A stretch of 64,000 bases of DNA from an uncultured Arthrobacter sp. (lineage in GTDB: Bacteria; Actinomycetota; Actinomycetes; Actinomycetales; Micrococcaceae), in contig NZ_CANLSZ010000006.1 in assembly GCF_947493765.1 (NCBI RefSeq), forward strand, positions 91,817 through 155,816, read 5' to 3'. Each line of letters starts with the position of its first letter. The stretch's first letter is position 1. Shown piece by piece: positions 34,409 to 43,545 of the stretch. The notes below the pieces were generated by a model. It was given only the letters and a program-made list of their open reading frames with translations. It did no database searches and was not told where the DNA came from. The position numbers and the translations under genes were made by a program.

Positions 34409-35596
34409 ATGCTCCACCGGTCCGCCAAGGACGCCGCTGCCTCCGGCGACGCCTCGCCGGGACCGCCGCGGCGCCGCGTGCTGATCGTGGCCACGGGGCG
34501 CGACCGGGGCGCCCTCGCCGCGATCCGTGCCTTCCGCGCCGCAGGCTGGTACGTGGGTGTGGGCACCCCCGACGGCGGCGGCGTCCTCGGCTCCTCGCGT
34601 GCCAGCCATGCGAGCTACCGCGTACCGCGTCCGCGCCACGATGGCCGGGACTTCGTCGAGGGGGTCCGGCGTGCGGCGCTGTCCGGATCGTTCGATCTCG
34701 TCTTCGGCGGCGGGGACGACTGGATGGCTGCACTCTCCGCCTACCGTGAGCAGCTTCCGCTGCCCGTGGCGCACCCCCCGTTCGACGTCGTCGAGACCGT
34801 CCTGGACAAGATGCGCCTCGCCGATCACGCTGCGACGGTCGGACTGGCGTCCCCCCGCGCGGTACTGGCCACGGACGAGGCGCTCGCCGCGTGGGACGGG
34901 CCGGTGGTCGTCAAGTGCAAGGAGCACTGGGCGCCGGACCAGACGCAGTCGCTCCGGATCGAGGCGAAACTCTTCGCCACGACCGGCGACGCCCTGGCGC
35001 AGGTGGAGCGGATCCGCGACGCCGGTGCGCAGCCGATCCTGCAGGAGGTGGTCGCCGGGACGCTCGGCGCCCTGATCGGCGTCTTCCACGAGGGCCGGCT
35101 GTACGGACGTACGCAGCAGGTCTCCGCGCGTCTCTGGCCCACCCCGAACGGCGCCTCTGCCCGCGCCTACACCGTGCCGGTCGACGAGGATCTCAGCACC
35201 AGGGTCGAGGCCCTGCTCGAGGACCTGGGCTGGCACGGACTCGTGGAACTGCAATTCCTGACGGGCCATGACGGCGTCCCCCACCTGATCGACTTCAACG
35301 GCCGGTTCTTCGGCTCGCTGGCCCTTGCCGAATCCGCGGGAGAAGGACTCGTCCGCACCTGGGCGGAGCTGGCCCTCGGCGGGCCCGCGCCGACGCTTCC
35401 GGATGCCCGGCCGGGACGGCGCTACTCCTGGCTGGCCGGCGACCTGCGCCGGGCACGTGTGGAACGCCGCAACGGCATGCTGCGCGACGTCGTCGCCTCC
35501 CTGCGCTGGGCCCTGACCGCGCAGCACAGCACCCTGAGCCTGCGCGATCCCCTGCCGTCGCTGGCCCTGGCCCGCGGCCGGGTCCGTCGCCGCTGA
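34409..35596 (+). CDS. ATP-grasp domain-containing protein
   Basis: A 395-residue ATP-dependent ligase-type protein. The N-terminal domain (RVLIVATGRDRGALAAIRAFRAAGWYVGVGTPD) is a Rossmann-like preATP-grasp fold. The ATP-grasp domain follows, with the lysine of GPVVVKCKEHW, the hinge-region PILQEVVAG and the metal-binding pair E/N in LVELQFL and IDFNGRFFGSLALAESAG. Such proteins join a carboxylate to an amine or nucleotide; relatives often work on polysaccharide or peptide precursors. It converges on a MurJ-like flippase gene. Confidence 0.85.
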   Translation: MLHRSAKDAAASGDASPGPPRRRVLIVATGRDRGALAAIRAFRAAGWYVGVGTPDGGGVLGSSRASHASYRVPRPRHDGRDFVEGVRRAALSGSFDLVFGGGDDWMAALSAYREQLPLPVAHPPFDVVETVLDKMRLADHAATVGLASPRAVLATDEALAAWDGPVVVKCKEHWAPDQTQSLRIEAKLFATTGDALAQVERIRDAGAQPILQEVVAGTLGALIGVFHEGRLYGRTQQVSARLWPTPNGASARAYTVPVDEDLSTRVEALLEDLGWHGLVELQFLTGHDGVPHLIDFNGRFFGSLALAESAGEGLVRTWAELALGGPAPTLPDARPGRRYSWLAGDLRRARVERRNGMLRDVVASLRWALTAQHSTLSLRDPLPSLALARGRVRRR

Positions 35597-35604
35597 CCCG
35601 CACC

Positions 35605-37122
35605 CTACCGGCGCCGGACCGCCCGCAGCATCTCGAGGGGGACCAGGCGCTCCGGGGCCCGGAGGACAACCAGTCCCAGGACGTAGGCCGCGAGCATCCC
35701 GCCACCCACCAGGGCACCCTCGACGAGCGCCGGTGCGGGCGGCAGGAGCGCCCCGATCACCACGCCGGTGCCGACCGCCGCGCTGCCCAGCACCACGGCC
35801 CTCACCACGAGCCCCCTGGCCGCCGCGGTGTCGACGGCCGCATGCCGCCGCGCGAGGAGCACGCCGTTGGCAAGGGCTGCCGCCAGGAGGGAGGCGCTCG
35901 TGGCGAGCGCGATGCCCGCGAGCCCCAGCACGGGTGCGAGCACGATGTCCCCCACCACGTTGATCACCATCGCACCCACCGAGACCACCACCGGCGCCCG
36001 GGAGTCCCCGAGCGCGTAGGAGGTGCTGACGAGCACCTGCCGCATACCCATCGCCACGAGGGCGGGGGCGTACCAGACGATGGCGACGGCGGTGGATCGC
36101 GCATCTCCGTCGGAGAAAGCTCCGCGCCCGTAGGCCACCTGGGCCAGCGGGACGGCGGCGACCATCAGGACGAGCGTCAGGGGCATGAGGAGGGTGATGG
36201 TCACGGACAGACCCCGGGACACCAGCCGCCTGATCTCGGGGAGGTTGCCGGCGGCCGCACCGAGCGCCGGGTAGAGCGGAACCAGCAGCGAGGCGATCAG
36301 CAGGGTCTCGGGCAGATTGACGAGCCGCCACCCGTAGGACAGGGCCGTGATCGCGCCGTCGTCGAGCGTGGAGCCGACGGCGCGATCCACGAGCGAGTTC
36401 ACATTGGAGATGGCGCTGCCCACGAGCAGCGGTGGCATGAGGCGCGCGATCTCGCGGAAGCCGGGCAGCCGGAGATCGAGGCGGGGACGAACCCTCAGGC
36501 CGAGCGACCTCAGGGGCGGCAGCTGCAGCAGCAGGCGGGCCGCCGATCCCACCACGAAGCCGACGGCGAGCGCCTGGACGCCGTATCTCGGACCGAACAG
36601 GCCGGCCGCCGCGATCATGATGATGTTGAAGGGGACACCCTGCAGGGAGGACCAGACCACGCGCCGGTGGGCCTGCGCCACGGCAGCCAGGAGATCCGTG
36701 CCCGCGACGAGCACGGTGGCGAGCAGCATGATCCGGGTCAGCGTCACCGCCAGCTCCGCCTGTGCACCCTCGAACCCGGGTGCCAGGACCGCCGTCACGG
36801 GCCCGGCGAGCAGCCCGACGACGATCGCGCCGAGCCCCAGCACCACCATGGTCACCGTGATGGCGGTGTCGAAACTGCGGTGGCCGCGGCACTGTTCCCC
36901 CTCGGCAGCGACCTCCCGGGCGACGACGGGCGTCACCGACCGCGCCATCGCGTAGGCGATCAGCCCGAGCACCACGTTCATCAGACCCTGCGCCACGAGG
37001 TAGGCGTCGAGTTCCGGGCCGGCGCCGTAGACGGCCGCGATGACGACGTCGCGCACGAATCCGAACACCGTGGAGACCGCCGTCAGAGCGACCACCACGA
37101 CGGCGGCGCGTGAGACGCTCAT
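35605..37122 (-). CDS. murJ: MurJ/MviN-family lipid flippase
   Basis: A 505-residue membrane protein with about 14 hydrophobic segments of the MOP-superfamily flippase layout. The N-terminal VSTVFGFVRDVVIAAVYGAGPELDAYLVAQGLMN, with the RD pair, is the MviN/MurJ signature, and FFSDGD-like GRGAFSDGDARSTAVAIVWYAP is seen in helix 7-8. It probably flips lipid II or another undecaprenyl-linked precursor. It is likely an accessory paralogue, since MurJ genes of this order usually lie elsewhere near the chromosome origin. The start at 37122 follows GGGAGGATG-type sequence. Confidence 0.75.
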   Translation of the reverse strand: MSVSRAAVVVVALTAVSTVFGFVRDVVIAAVYGAGPELDAYLVAQGLMNVVLGLIAYAMARSVTPVVAREVAAEGEQCRGHRSFDTAITVTMVVLGLGAIVVGLLAGPVTAVLAPGFEGAQAELAVTLTRIMLLATVLVAGTDLLAAVAQAHRRVVWSSLQGVPFNIIMIAAAGLFGPRYGVQALAVGFVVGSAARLLLQLPPLRSLGLRVRPRLDLRLPGFREIARLMPPLLVGSAISNVNSLVDRAVGSTLDDGAITALSYGWRLVNLPETLLIASLLVPLYPALGAAAGNLPEIRRLVSRGLSVTITLLMPLTLVLMVAAVPLAQVAYGRGAFSDGDARSTAVAIVWYAPALVAMGMRQVLVSTSYALGDSRAPVVVSVGAMVINVVGDIVLAPVLGLAGIALATSASLLAAALANGVLLARRHAAVDTAAARGLVVRAVVLGSAAVGTGVVIGALLPPAPALVEGALVGGGMLAAYVLGLVVLRAPERLVPLEMLRAVRRR

Positions 37123-37161
37123 CCTCCCGACCCCGCCCCGGAGCACAGGCCGGGGCGTGCT

Positions 37162-38070
37162 TCAGCCAAGGGCGGGCGCCGGAGGCAGTGCGTCACTCGC
37201 CAGGGACAGTGCGCCCCTGACCCCCGAGCCGTCCCCGAGCTCCGGGCGCACCACGTAGCCGCTGGCGGGATCCGTCAGGGGATGGTCCGCCAGCGCCCCG
37301 CCCACCAGCAGCGCCAGCTGCTCCCTGACCGCCTCGAGCAGACCGGGGGTCTTCATGACGCCTCCGCCGGCGACGATCCGCTGCGGCGCCGTGGTGTAGC
37401 TGATGGTCGCCAGCAGTTGGGCCAGGTAATAGGAGGTCAGCTGCACGGACTCCCGCTGCCGGGGCCCGGGGTCGGTTCCCGGTCTGCCCCAGCGGGCCTC
37501 GATCGCAGGACCGGACGCAAGACCCTCGAGGCAGTCCCCGTGGAACGGGCAGACACCGCCGAAGGAGTCCTGGGGGTGCCGCCGGACCAGCAGGTGCCCC
37601 AGCTCCGGGTGGGCGCGCTGCGTGAACGGCGCTCCGTCCACCACGAGACCGGCGCCCACACCCGTCCCGACCGTCACGTAGGCGAGATCGCTCACGCCCC
37701 GTCCCGCCCCGAACCGGTGTTCGCCGAGCGCAGCGCCTGTCACGTCGCTCACGAGGCGGACGGGGGTCCCGGCTGCGAGGCGGAGGCCCGCGAGCAGGTC
37801 GGTGCCACGCCACCCCTGCTTCGGTGTCGAGGTGATGGTGCCGAAGTCGGCCGAGTCGGGATCGACGTCCACAGGGCCGAAGGAGGCGACGCCCACCGCA
37901 TCGAAGCGGCCGTCCACCGCCCTCGGAGCGAGGAAGTCACGGATGGCGGCGAGCGTCTGCTCGGGGGAGGTGGTGTCGATCCGTGTCTCGGCGAGGATGG
38001 TCCCGGGATCCGGTGCCTCGGCGACGGCGCAGATCACCTTCGTGCCCCCGGTCTCGACCCCGGCGATCAC
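37162..38070 (-). CDS. ROK family sugar kinase (fructokinase-like)
   Basis: A 302-residue ROK kinase starting at GTG. The N-terminal phosphate-binding motif is GVETGGTKVICAV. The zinc site is CPFHGDCLEGLASGPAIE, the CXXXXXXCLE form typical of fructokinase-type ROK proteins. GGGVMK and the catalytic DVTGAALGE are present. It probably phosphorylates fructose or a related hexose. It follows MurJ by 40 bases on the same strand, but the link between them is unclear. Confidence 0.9.
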   Translation of the reverse strand: MIAGVETGGTKVICAVAEAPDPGTILAETRIDTTSPEQTLAAIRDFLAPRAVDGRFDAVGVASFGPVDVDPDSADFGTITSTPKQGWRGTDLLAGLRLAAGTPVRLVSDVTGAALGEHRFGAGRGVSDLAYVTVGTGVGAGLVVDGAPFTQRAHPELGHLLVRRHPQDSFGGVCPFHGDCLEGLASGPAIEARWGRPGTDPGPRQRESVQLTSYYLAQLLATISYTTAPQRIVAGGGVMKTPGLLEAVREQLALLVGGALADHPLTDPASGYVVRPELGDGSGVRGALSLASDALPPAPALG

Positions 38071-38284
38071 AGCGTGCCCCGCCGGCCGTCCGCGGGCCGG
38101 GAGCTCCGCGACGCCGCGGTGCGGCCGTGCCCGCCGGGGAGGACGTTCGGCAGCTGTGTGTCAGGGGTCCGGGGCATCCGGGACATGGGCATCCTCAGGG
38201 GGATCGGCGGTGTGGTCGGGTCCATCCTCCCACCCGTCCGGCGCCCCCGGGCGTGCTGGCCGTGCTGCGGGGTGCCCCGCGGGG

Positions 38285-39094
38285 CTACGGGGCCGCTGCG
38301 GGGGCCGGCTGGCACCGCGGGCACCACCAGGTGCGGCGCCGGCCGGGATCGTCCGGGACCTCCGCCCTGACCCTGACGGTGGTCCCGCAGCGCAGGCAGG
38401 GCCGCCCGGCCCGTCCGGCCACCCAGTGCTGCTCGCCCCGCCGCGTGTTCCCCGTGGTCACCTGGTGCGCTCCCGGCTGCGTCGCGGAGAAACGCAGGCA
38501 CCGGGCTCCGAGGGCCACCAGGGCAGGCGCGTCGACGTCCGCCATCACCGTGTCGGGGTGGACACCGCGCAGGAAGCAGAGCTCGTTGGCCCAGAGGTTG
38601 CCGAAGCCCGCCACCCTGCGCTGGTCGAGGAGTGCGGCCACCACACGCTCCCCCGGGGTGCTCGCGAGCCTCCGGGCAGCCTCCGCCGCCGACCAGTCGG
38701 GCCGCAGCGGATCGGGTCCGAGGTGCCCCACGGCGTCGCCCTCCGACCGGGTGTCCAGCAGTTCGACGACCGGCAGGTTCAACCCGTAGGCCGTGGGCCC
38801 CTGCCCCACGGCGAGGATAACACGTGCCTCGGGCAGCAGGCGCGACGGCAGTCGCCGGCCCGGAGCGGTCACGGTCCACGACCCCTGCATCCGCAGATGG
38901 GTATGGAGGGTAAGACCGCCGTCGAACCGGGTCAGCAGATGCTTGCCGTGCGTTACGTGCTCCACCACCCGCAGACCGTCGAGCGCGTCGGTCGCATGCG
39001 CCGGTACCCGCAGGTCCCCCCGGACCAGCGTGCGGTCGTCGAGCGATCTCCTCAGGCGCGCGGCGAGCCGGAAGACGCTGTCACCCTCGGGCAT
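38285..39094 (-). CDS. Fpg/Nei family DNA glycosylase
   Basis: A 269-residue base-excision-repair glycosylase/AP-lyase. The essential N-terminal Pro-Glu (MPEGDSV) is intact, supporting this start. HGKHLLTRFDGGLTLHTHLRMQGSW carries the catalytic lysine, GNLWANELCF is the Nei-type helix, and the zinc finger CLRCGT...CPRCQP closes the protein. The family removes oxidised pyrimidines or purines. A longer upstream frame lacks the Pro1 rule and was rejected. Confidence 0.93.
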   Translation of the reverse strand: MPEGDSVFRLAARLRRSLDDRTLVRGDLRVPAHATDALDGLRVVEHVTHGKHLLTRFDGGLTLHTHLRMQGSWTVTAPGRRLPSRLLPEARVILAVGQGPTAYGLNLPVVELLDTRSEGDAVGHLGPDPLRPDWSAAEAARRLASTPGERVVAALLDQRRVAGFGNLWANELCFLRGVHPDTVMADVDAPALVALGARCLRFSATQPGAHQVTTGNTRRGEQHWVAGRAGRPCLRCGTTVRVRAEVPDDPGRRRTWWCPRCQPAPAAAP

Positions 39095-39287
39095 CCGGCC
39101 TCCCTCCACGACGTCCGGCGACAGATTAGCGTCCGGCACCGACACGCGGGACGACGCCACGGATCAGCCGCCGCTTCCGTTATCGATCGGTGCCGGATAC
39201 GCTGTTCATTCGTCGGACTCGTCCGGCGTACGCGGTCCAGAAGCGGGCCCGATTCTCGTGTCATCGCCGTACCGGAGAACAGGGCCC

Positions 39288-39539
39288 ATGAGCACCAGAC
39301 TGACGCCATCCGAAGACTTCCCCCAGGACCTCTCCGCACTCGAACTGCCCGAGGTCGAGGTTCTCAACAGCAAGATCCATCGCGAGCTGGACTACGAGTA
39401 CGTCCACGACGGCGAAGCGTCCATGGAGACGGAGATCCGTCACGATGAGCTCGCCGAGGAACTGAACCGGCGCGAGCACCAGCCGCAGGCCACGTCCTCG
39501 CCCTCGGACGTCGTCCGGCCGCTGCTGCGCTCCTCCTGA
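39288..39539 (+). CDS. small acidic hypothetical protein
   Basis: An 83-residue protein starting at ATG 39288. It is acidic, with helical stretches LPEVEVLNSKIHRELDYEYVHDGEASMETEIRHDELAEELNRR; no membrane segment. Its composition and length resemble small Micrococcaceae hypotheticals often found beside DNA-repair or stress genes. No family recognised. AACAGGG is a weak Shine-Dalgarno. Confidence 0.55.
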   Translation: MSTRLTPSEDFPQDLSALELPEVEVLNSKIHRELDYEYVHDGEASMETEIRHDELAEELNRREHQPQATSSPSDVVRPLLRSS

Positions 39540-39611
39540 GACGCGGTCGGCCACGCGTCGACGCCATGGTCTAGATTCAGAGGGAACACAGTCCATCGGA
39601 GGGAGAACGGC

Positions 39612-40073
39612 ATGAAGAACAAACTGGTTTTCACAGCAGGAATGGCGGCCGGGTTCGTCCTGGGAGCCCGCGCGGGCAGGGACAGCTACGAGCAGATCAA
39701 GACCAAGGCGCAGGAACTGTGGGGCAACCCGAAGGTCCAGGAGACCGTGAGCTCCACCGCCGAGACGATCAAGAACAAGGCCCCGGAGGTCCAGGACGCC
39801 GTCAAGGACGGCCTCAAGAACATCGGGTCCGACGACAACGATGGCGCGAAGGCGCCCGACAAGCCGGGCAAGGATTCCTCCGCCACCGGGAAGTCGCCGT
39901 CGGCGACCTCCGGCAACGCCACCAACGAAGCCTCCGGCAACAAGACCACCGGGGCGTCCGGTAACGGGACGTCCGGCACCGGGACGGGACCCAGCGGTGG
40001 CGATCCTCGGACCATCGAGGACACCCCGTTCACGGCGCAGGACGAGGACACCCGCCCCGACCTCGGGCAGTAG
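39612..40073 (+). CDS. YtxH-like protein with disordered tail
   Basis: A 153-residue protein. MKNKLVFTAGMAAGFVLGARAGRDSYEQIKTKAQELWGNPKVQETV is the YtxH-type N-terminus: one short membrane helix followed by an amphipathic, apolipoprotein-like segment. Residues 75-130 are a Gly/Ser/Thr/Asn low-complexity tail. YtxH proteins are membrane-associated stress proteins of unknown activity. GGAGGGAGAACGGC precedes the ATG. A strong palindromic terminator follows 30 bases after the stop. Confidence 0.85.
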   Translation: MKNKLVFTAGMAAGFVLGARAGRDSYEQIKTKAQELWGNPKVQETVSSTAETIKNKAPEVQDAVKDGLKNIGSDDNDGAKAPDKPGKDSSATGKSPSATSGNATNEASGNKTTGASGNGTSGTGTGPSGGDPRTIEDTPFTAQDEDTRPDLGQ

Positions 40074-40102
40074 CACCACCAGTCGCGTACGACCGCGCGC
40101 GT

Positions 40103-40142
40103 ACGACCGAGGGCCCCGACACGTGTCGGGGCCCTCGGTCGT
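40103..40142. terminator. 40-nt perfect palindrome, bidirectional terminator
   Basis: The half-sequence is ACGACCGAGGGCCCCGACAC and the second half is its exact reverse complement, giving a 20-bp stem with no unpaired loop in double-stranded form. It lies between the converging YtxH and malQ genes, 30 bases and 16 bases from their stops. It probably ends transcription from both sides. Confidence 0.85.
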
Positions 40143-40157
40143 GGTGCGGGCGGCCGG

Positions 40158-42305
40158 TCAGGTCGCGGGAGGCAGCCCCAGTGCGGCCACGAGGGACGCG
40201 AAGCGCCGGTTCCCCGCGAGATCCCCGGCGAGGACCACGTGACCGTCCGCGTCCGCCAGCGGGATCTGCCAGTTCGGGTACTCGTCGTTGGTCCCGGGCT
40301 GGTTCTGCGTGCGGCGCTCGCCCACCGTATCGGCGAGCGCGACGCCGAGCAGGACCGACGGGGTCCGGCCGATGAAGCCGTGGAGCGCCTCGACGGTCTG
40401 CTGCAGCCCCGGCGCGTCACCGACCAGCAGGCCGCGCTCACGCAGGAGGTCGAGGAACCTCTTCTGAACGGCGCGGTCCTCCGCCCGTTCCTCCTCGACG
40501 GGACGACTGAGCAGACCGAGTTCCTCCCGCAGCAGGACGTGCTCACCCTCCAGGTAGCCGGCGCTGGGCGGCAGATCGTGCACGGTCACGGTGGTCAGGC
40601 ACGCGGCACGGTACGCCTCGGGAGGCAGCGGTCCGTCGTCGTCCTGCTCGAACCAGAGGATCGACGTGCCGAAGATCCCGCGCTCGCCCAGATACTCCTG
40701 GACCCCCGGCTCGAAGACGCCGAGGTCCTCGCCGATCACGATCGCACCCGCCCGTTCCGCTTCCAGCGCCAGGATGCCGATGAGTGCCCTGTGGTCGTAG
40801 TAGACGTAGGCGCCCGCGCCGGGTGCCTGGCCCTGCGGGATCCACCAGAGCCGGAACAGCCCGAGGATGTGATCCACCCGGATCCCTCCGGCGTGGGTGA
40901 GGATGTTGCGCAGCATGTCGCGGAAGGCTGCGTACCCGGAGGCGGCCAGGCGCTCCGGATGCCACGGCGGCTGACTCCAGTCCTGGCCGTGCTGGTTGAA
41001 CATGTCCGGCGGGGCACCCACGCTGATCCCGGCAGCCAGGACGTCCTGCAGCGCCCAGGCGTCGGCTCCGCTCGGGTGCACGCCCACGGCGAGATCATGC
41101 ACCACGCCGATCGACATGCCCGCGTCCTCGGCGGCACGCTGGGCCCGCTGCAACTGCTCGTCCAGGAGCCACTGCACCCACTCGTGGAACTCGATGCGCA
41201 CCGCGTGGCGTTCCGCAGCCCGCCGCGCTTCCGGCGAACCCGGCCGGCCGACGTCGTCCCACGCTGCCGCGCCCGGCTCCAGCGTCTCGGCGAGGGCCGA
41301 CCAGAGGGCGAAGTCGCCGAGTCCCTGACCCTGGCGCGCACGGTAGGCGTCGAAGGCGTGCTGGCGCTGGTCGTCGCGTCCGACGGCGAACAGGAGCTCG
41401 AGCGCCTCCAGCTTCGCGGCGTAGGACGGATCCCGGTCGAGCAGGCCGGCGGTGGTGTTGGCAGCGGCGAACGACGCCGCAAGATCGTCCACGCGGGCGC
41501 GGGCAGCGCGGTCCAGGAGGGCGTACTCGGGGATGTCCTCGATGCGCAGATAGAGCGGGTGGAAGAAGCGCCGCGTGGTGGGCAGGTAGGGGGAGGGCTC
41601 CACCGGAGGCTTCGGTTCCGCGGCATGGAGGGGATTGACCAGGACGAAGCCGCCACCCTGGTCCGCCGTGGCGCGGGCTATCTGCCCGAGGTCGGCGAGA
41701 TCGCCGATCCCCCAGGACTCCGCCGAGCGCACCGAGTAGAGCTGGGCCATGAGCCCCCAGGTGCGGCTGTCCATGAGCGCTGCCGTGGTGCTGAGGCGGT
41801 CCGGGGTGACCACGAAGGTGCACGACGAGTCCTCGCCGTCCACCCGGGCGTGGAGCGTGTGCCAGCCGAGTGGCAGCTCCTCCGGGAGCACGGCCTCCCG
41901 GCGCTCCAGCTGCTGTCCGTCCACGGTTCTGCTCAGCGTCGCGGCGCCGACCCTCCCGTCGTGACGGACGCCGTCCTCGTCGACGACCCAGACCTCCACC
42001 GGGGCACCGGAGGGCACGTGGAGGGCCACGGGGTCGGTGTCGCTCCGGCGGACCACGACGACGGCGGGGAGGACGGAGCGCCATTCCCTGAGCTGCGCGT
42101 CCTGAAGAGCATGGTCGATCCGGGCAGCGGAGGAGGCATCGACCCCCAGGGCGGCGAGCACCAGGACGAGGGTCTCCGGGGCCACGTGAGCGGGCTCGCC
42201 GTCCCACCCCTTGAACGTGGTTGCCACCCGGTGCGCGGCTGCGAGCTGCTCGAGGGGCGGAGGGCTGGACGCTGCGGCGTCCTGGTACTGGGTGGTGTCT
42301 GCCAT
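40158..42305 (-). CDS. malQ: 4-alpha-glucanotransferase (amylomaltase)
   Basis: A 715-residue GH77 disproportionating enzyme. The catalytic regions are present: GGIRVDHILGLFRLWWIP (nucleophile Asp), IVIGEDLGVFEPGVQEYL (acid/base Glu) and TVHDLPPSAGYLEG. The N-terminal extension (about 160 residues with a beta-sandwich) is typical of actinobacterial MalQ. It transfers maltodextrin units in glycogen and maltose metabolism. A TAGATT hexamer six bases before the ATG suggests a leaderless transcript; a 40-nt palindromic terminator lies just after the stop. Confidence 0.95.
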   Translation of the reverse strand: MADTTQYQDAAASSPPPLEQLAAAHRVATTFKGWDGEPAHVAPETLVLVLAALGVDASSAARIDHALQDAQLREWRSVLPAVVVVRRSDTDPVALHVPSGAPVEVWVVDEDGVRHDGRVGAATLSRTVDGQQLERREAVLPEELPLGWHTLHARVDGEDSSCTFVVTPDRLSTTAALMDSRTWGLMAQLYSVRSAESWGIGDLADLGQIARATADQGGGFVLVNPLHAAEPKPPVEPSPYLPTTRRFFHPLYLRIEDIPEYALLDRAARARVDDLAASFAAANTTAGLLDRDPSYAAKLEALELLFAVGRDDQRQHAFDAYRARQGQGLGDFALWSALAETLEPGAAAWDDVGRPGSPEARRAAERHAVRIEFHEWVQWLLDEQLQRAQRAAEDAGMSIGVVHDLAVGVHPSGADAWALQDVLAAGISVGAPPDMFNQHGQDWSQPPWHPERLAASGYAAFRDMLRNILTHAGGIRVDHILGLFRLWWIPQGQAPGAGAYVYYDHRALIGILALEAERAGAIVIGEDLGVFEPGVQEYLGERGIFGTSILWFEQDDDGPLPPEAYRAACLTTVTVHDLPPSAGYLEGEHVLLREELGLLSRPVEEERAEDRAVQKRFLDLLRERGLLVGDAPGLQQTVEALHGFIGRTPSVLLGVALADTVGERRTQNQPGTNDEYPNWQIPLADADGHVVLAGDLAGNRRFASLVAALGLPPAT

Positions 42306-42311
42306 GCCTTC

Positions 42312-42317
42312 AATCTA
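42312..42317 (-). promoter_or_regulatory. likely -10 box of a leaderless promoter (malQ)
   Basis: In the gene direction TAGATT is followed by GAAGGC and the ATG at 42305. Confidence 0.6.
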
Positions 42318-42408
42318 GGCGAGCCGGAGCCGGGCGTGTATTCGGGCCGCTGCCCGCGCCCGGAGGAGACCCGACGTCCGTCCGGTGCCGCTGTGTTCTC
42401 CGGCGGCC

Positions 42409-43422
42409 CTAACGCACGGGGCCGGACCTGAGGAAGTCCACGTGCATCGCGGTCTGGCTGAGTGCGGACAGCAGGTGCAGGCCCTGCAGGCCGTCCCAGC
42501 CCGCCGTCCAGGTCAGGCGGGAGGCGATGTCCCAGATGGGCGGGGCCTCGGATCCCGGCGCGGTCTCCTCGAGGATCGCCCCCACGTCCCGTGTGCGTGC
42601 CAGGTGATGATCGCGGCAGGCACGGGCCCTGTCACCGAGACCCCGGAACCGGTGGCCGTGGCCCGGGAGCGCCTCGTAGTCGCCGTAGGGTTCCAGTCGC
42701 TCCACCGACTCGATGTAGTCCGCGAGGGGATTCGACGCCGTCGTGCCGCCGAGGCCCAGCCCGGCGAAGACGGTCGGCAGCACGTGGTCGCCCGTGAGGA
42801 GCACTTCGTGGTCGTCGTCGCGCAGGCAGATGTGCCCCGCGGTGTGCCCGGGGGTCGCCAGCACCTCGATCCGGCGACCCTGGACAGCAAGGGTGTCGCC
42901 GTCGGCCAGATCGTGGTCCACGGCCACCGCTAGTCCCTCGGGTGAGCGATCGACGAAGCGGAGCAGGTCCGGCCGCCTGGTCTCCGGGACACCCCAGCCC
43001 TCCAGACGTCCGAGCGCCTCGTCCGGGTCCAGCAGGCGCGTGCTGTGCTCCTCGAGCACCTGCCGCTCCACGCCGTGCAGGGCGAAGGCGGCTCCCGACG
43101 CGGCGCGGAGGCGGGCCGCCAGACCCACGTGGTCGGGGTGCAGGTGGGTCCCCGTGATACCGGTGACGGCGCGGACCCCGCCGCTGTGGGGCGCGAGCTC
43201 ACGGAGCACCGACTCGAGCCGGGCCCAGTTGGCGTCGGAGTCCCACCCGGGATCGATCACGTGGATGCCGCCGTCGTCACCCCGCAGCAGATAGGTGAGG
43301 GAGTAGGCGAGATGGCCGCCCGGCATCGGCTGCGCCAGCGCCCAGATGCCCTTGCGCACCTCCTCCGACGCAGGCATCCCACCGCCCTCGGGGTTGGTGG
43401 GATGCCGTTCGTCCGGTGTCAT
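42409..43422 (-). CDS. MBL-fold metallo-hydrolase
   Basis: A 337-residue metallo-beta-lactamase-fold protein. The zinc motif is THLHPDHVGLAA (HxHxDH), the second ligand region is HTAGHICLR and LLTGDHVLP, and the C-terminal HGH is RFRGLGD-adjacent (PGHGHRFRG). Family members hydrolyse thioesters or phosphodiesters; this one could be a glyoxalase II-like or lactonase-type enzyme. I use the start at 43422; an in-frame ATG at 43377 with a GAGGG-type site is also plausible. It lies 17 bases downstream of the 34-residue peptide gene. Confidence 0.85.
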   Translation of the reverse strand: MTPDERHPTNPEGGGMPASEEVRKGIWALAQPMPGGHLAYSLTYLLRGDDGGIHVIDPGWDSDANWARLESVLRELAPHSGGVRAVTGITGTHLHPDHVGLAARLRAASGAAFALHGVERQVLEEHSTRLLDPDEALGRLEGWGVPETRRPDLLRFVDRSPEGLAVAVDHDLADGDTLAVQGRRIEVLATPGHTAGHICLRDDDHEVLLTGDHVLPTVFAGLGLGGTTASNPLADYIESVERLEPYGDYEALPGHGHRFRGLGDRARACRDHHLARTRDVGAILEETAPGSEAPPIWDIASRLTWTAGWDGLQGLHLLSALSQTAMHVDFLRSGPVR

Positions 43423-43439
43423 GCCTCGACCCGGTGGTC

Positions 43440-43544
43440 TCAGCCGCCGAACAGTGCTGAGACGCGGATGAGGGTCTGGGTCACGCCGTAGACGAGCGGC
43501 ACTGCGACCAGCGCCCAGACGAAGACGATCCGTGCTGCGGCCAT
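43440..43544 (-). CDS. 34-residue MFS transporter small subunit
   Basis: A tiny gene. The protein starts MAAARIVFVWALVAVPLVYG and ends VTQTLIRVSALFGG: one transmembrane helix and a short tail. GAAGGAGGCCTGAG directly before the ATG is among the strongest Shine-Dalgarno sequences in the window. It starts one base after the stop of the OFA-family transporter gene. In actinobacteria comparable peptides are annotated as MFS transporter small subunits next to oxalate/formate-type carriers; I recall the family but cannot search for it. Confidence 0.85.
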   Translation of the reverse strand: MAAARIVFVWALVAVPLVYGVTQTLIRVSALFGG

Positions 43545-43545
43545 C

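Noticed and set aside
38071..38284. Possible small gene MGILRGIGGVVGSILPP on the plus strand between the ROK and glycosylase genes
   Set aside because: No ribosome binding site, Pro/Arg-rich continuation without a stop at a natural length, and no family.
39540..39559. GACGCG-N8-CGCGTC hairpin after the 83-residue gene as a terminator
   Set aside because: Only six pairs with no U-tract, and the next gene starts 50 bases later in the same direction; could equally be chance in GC-rich DNA.
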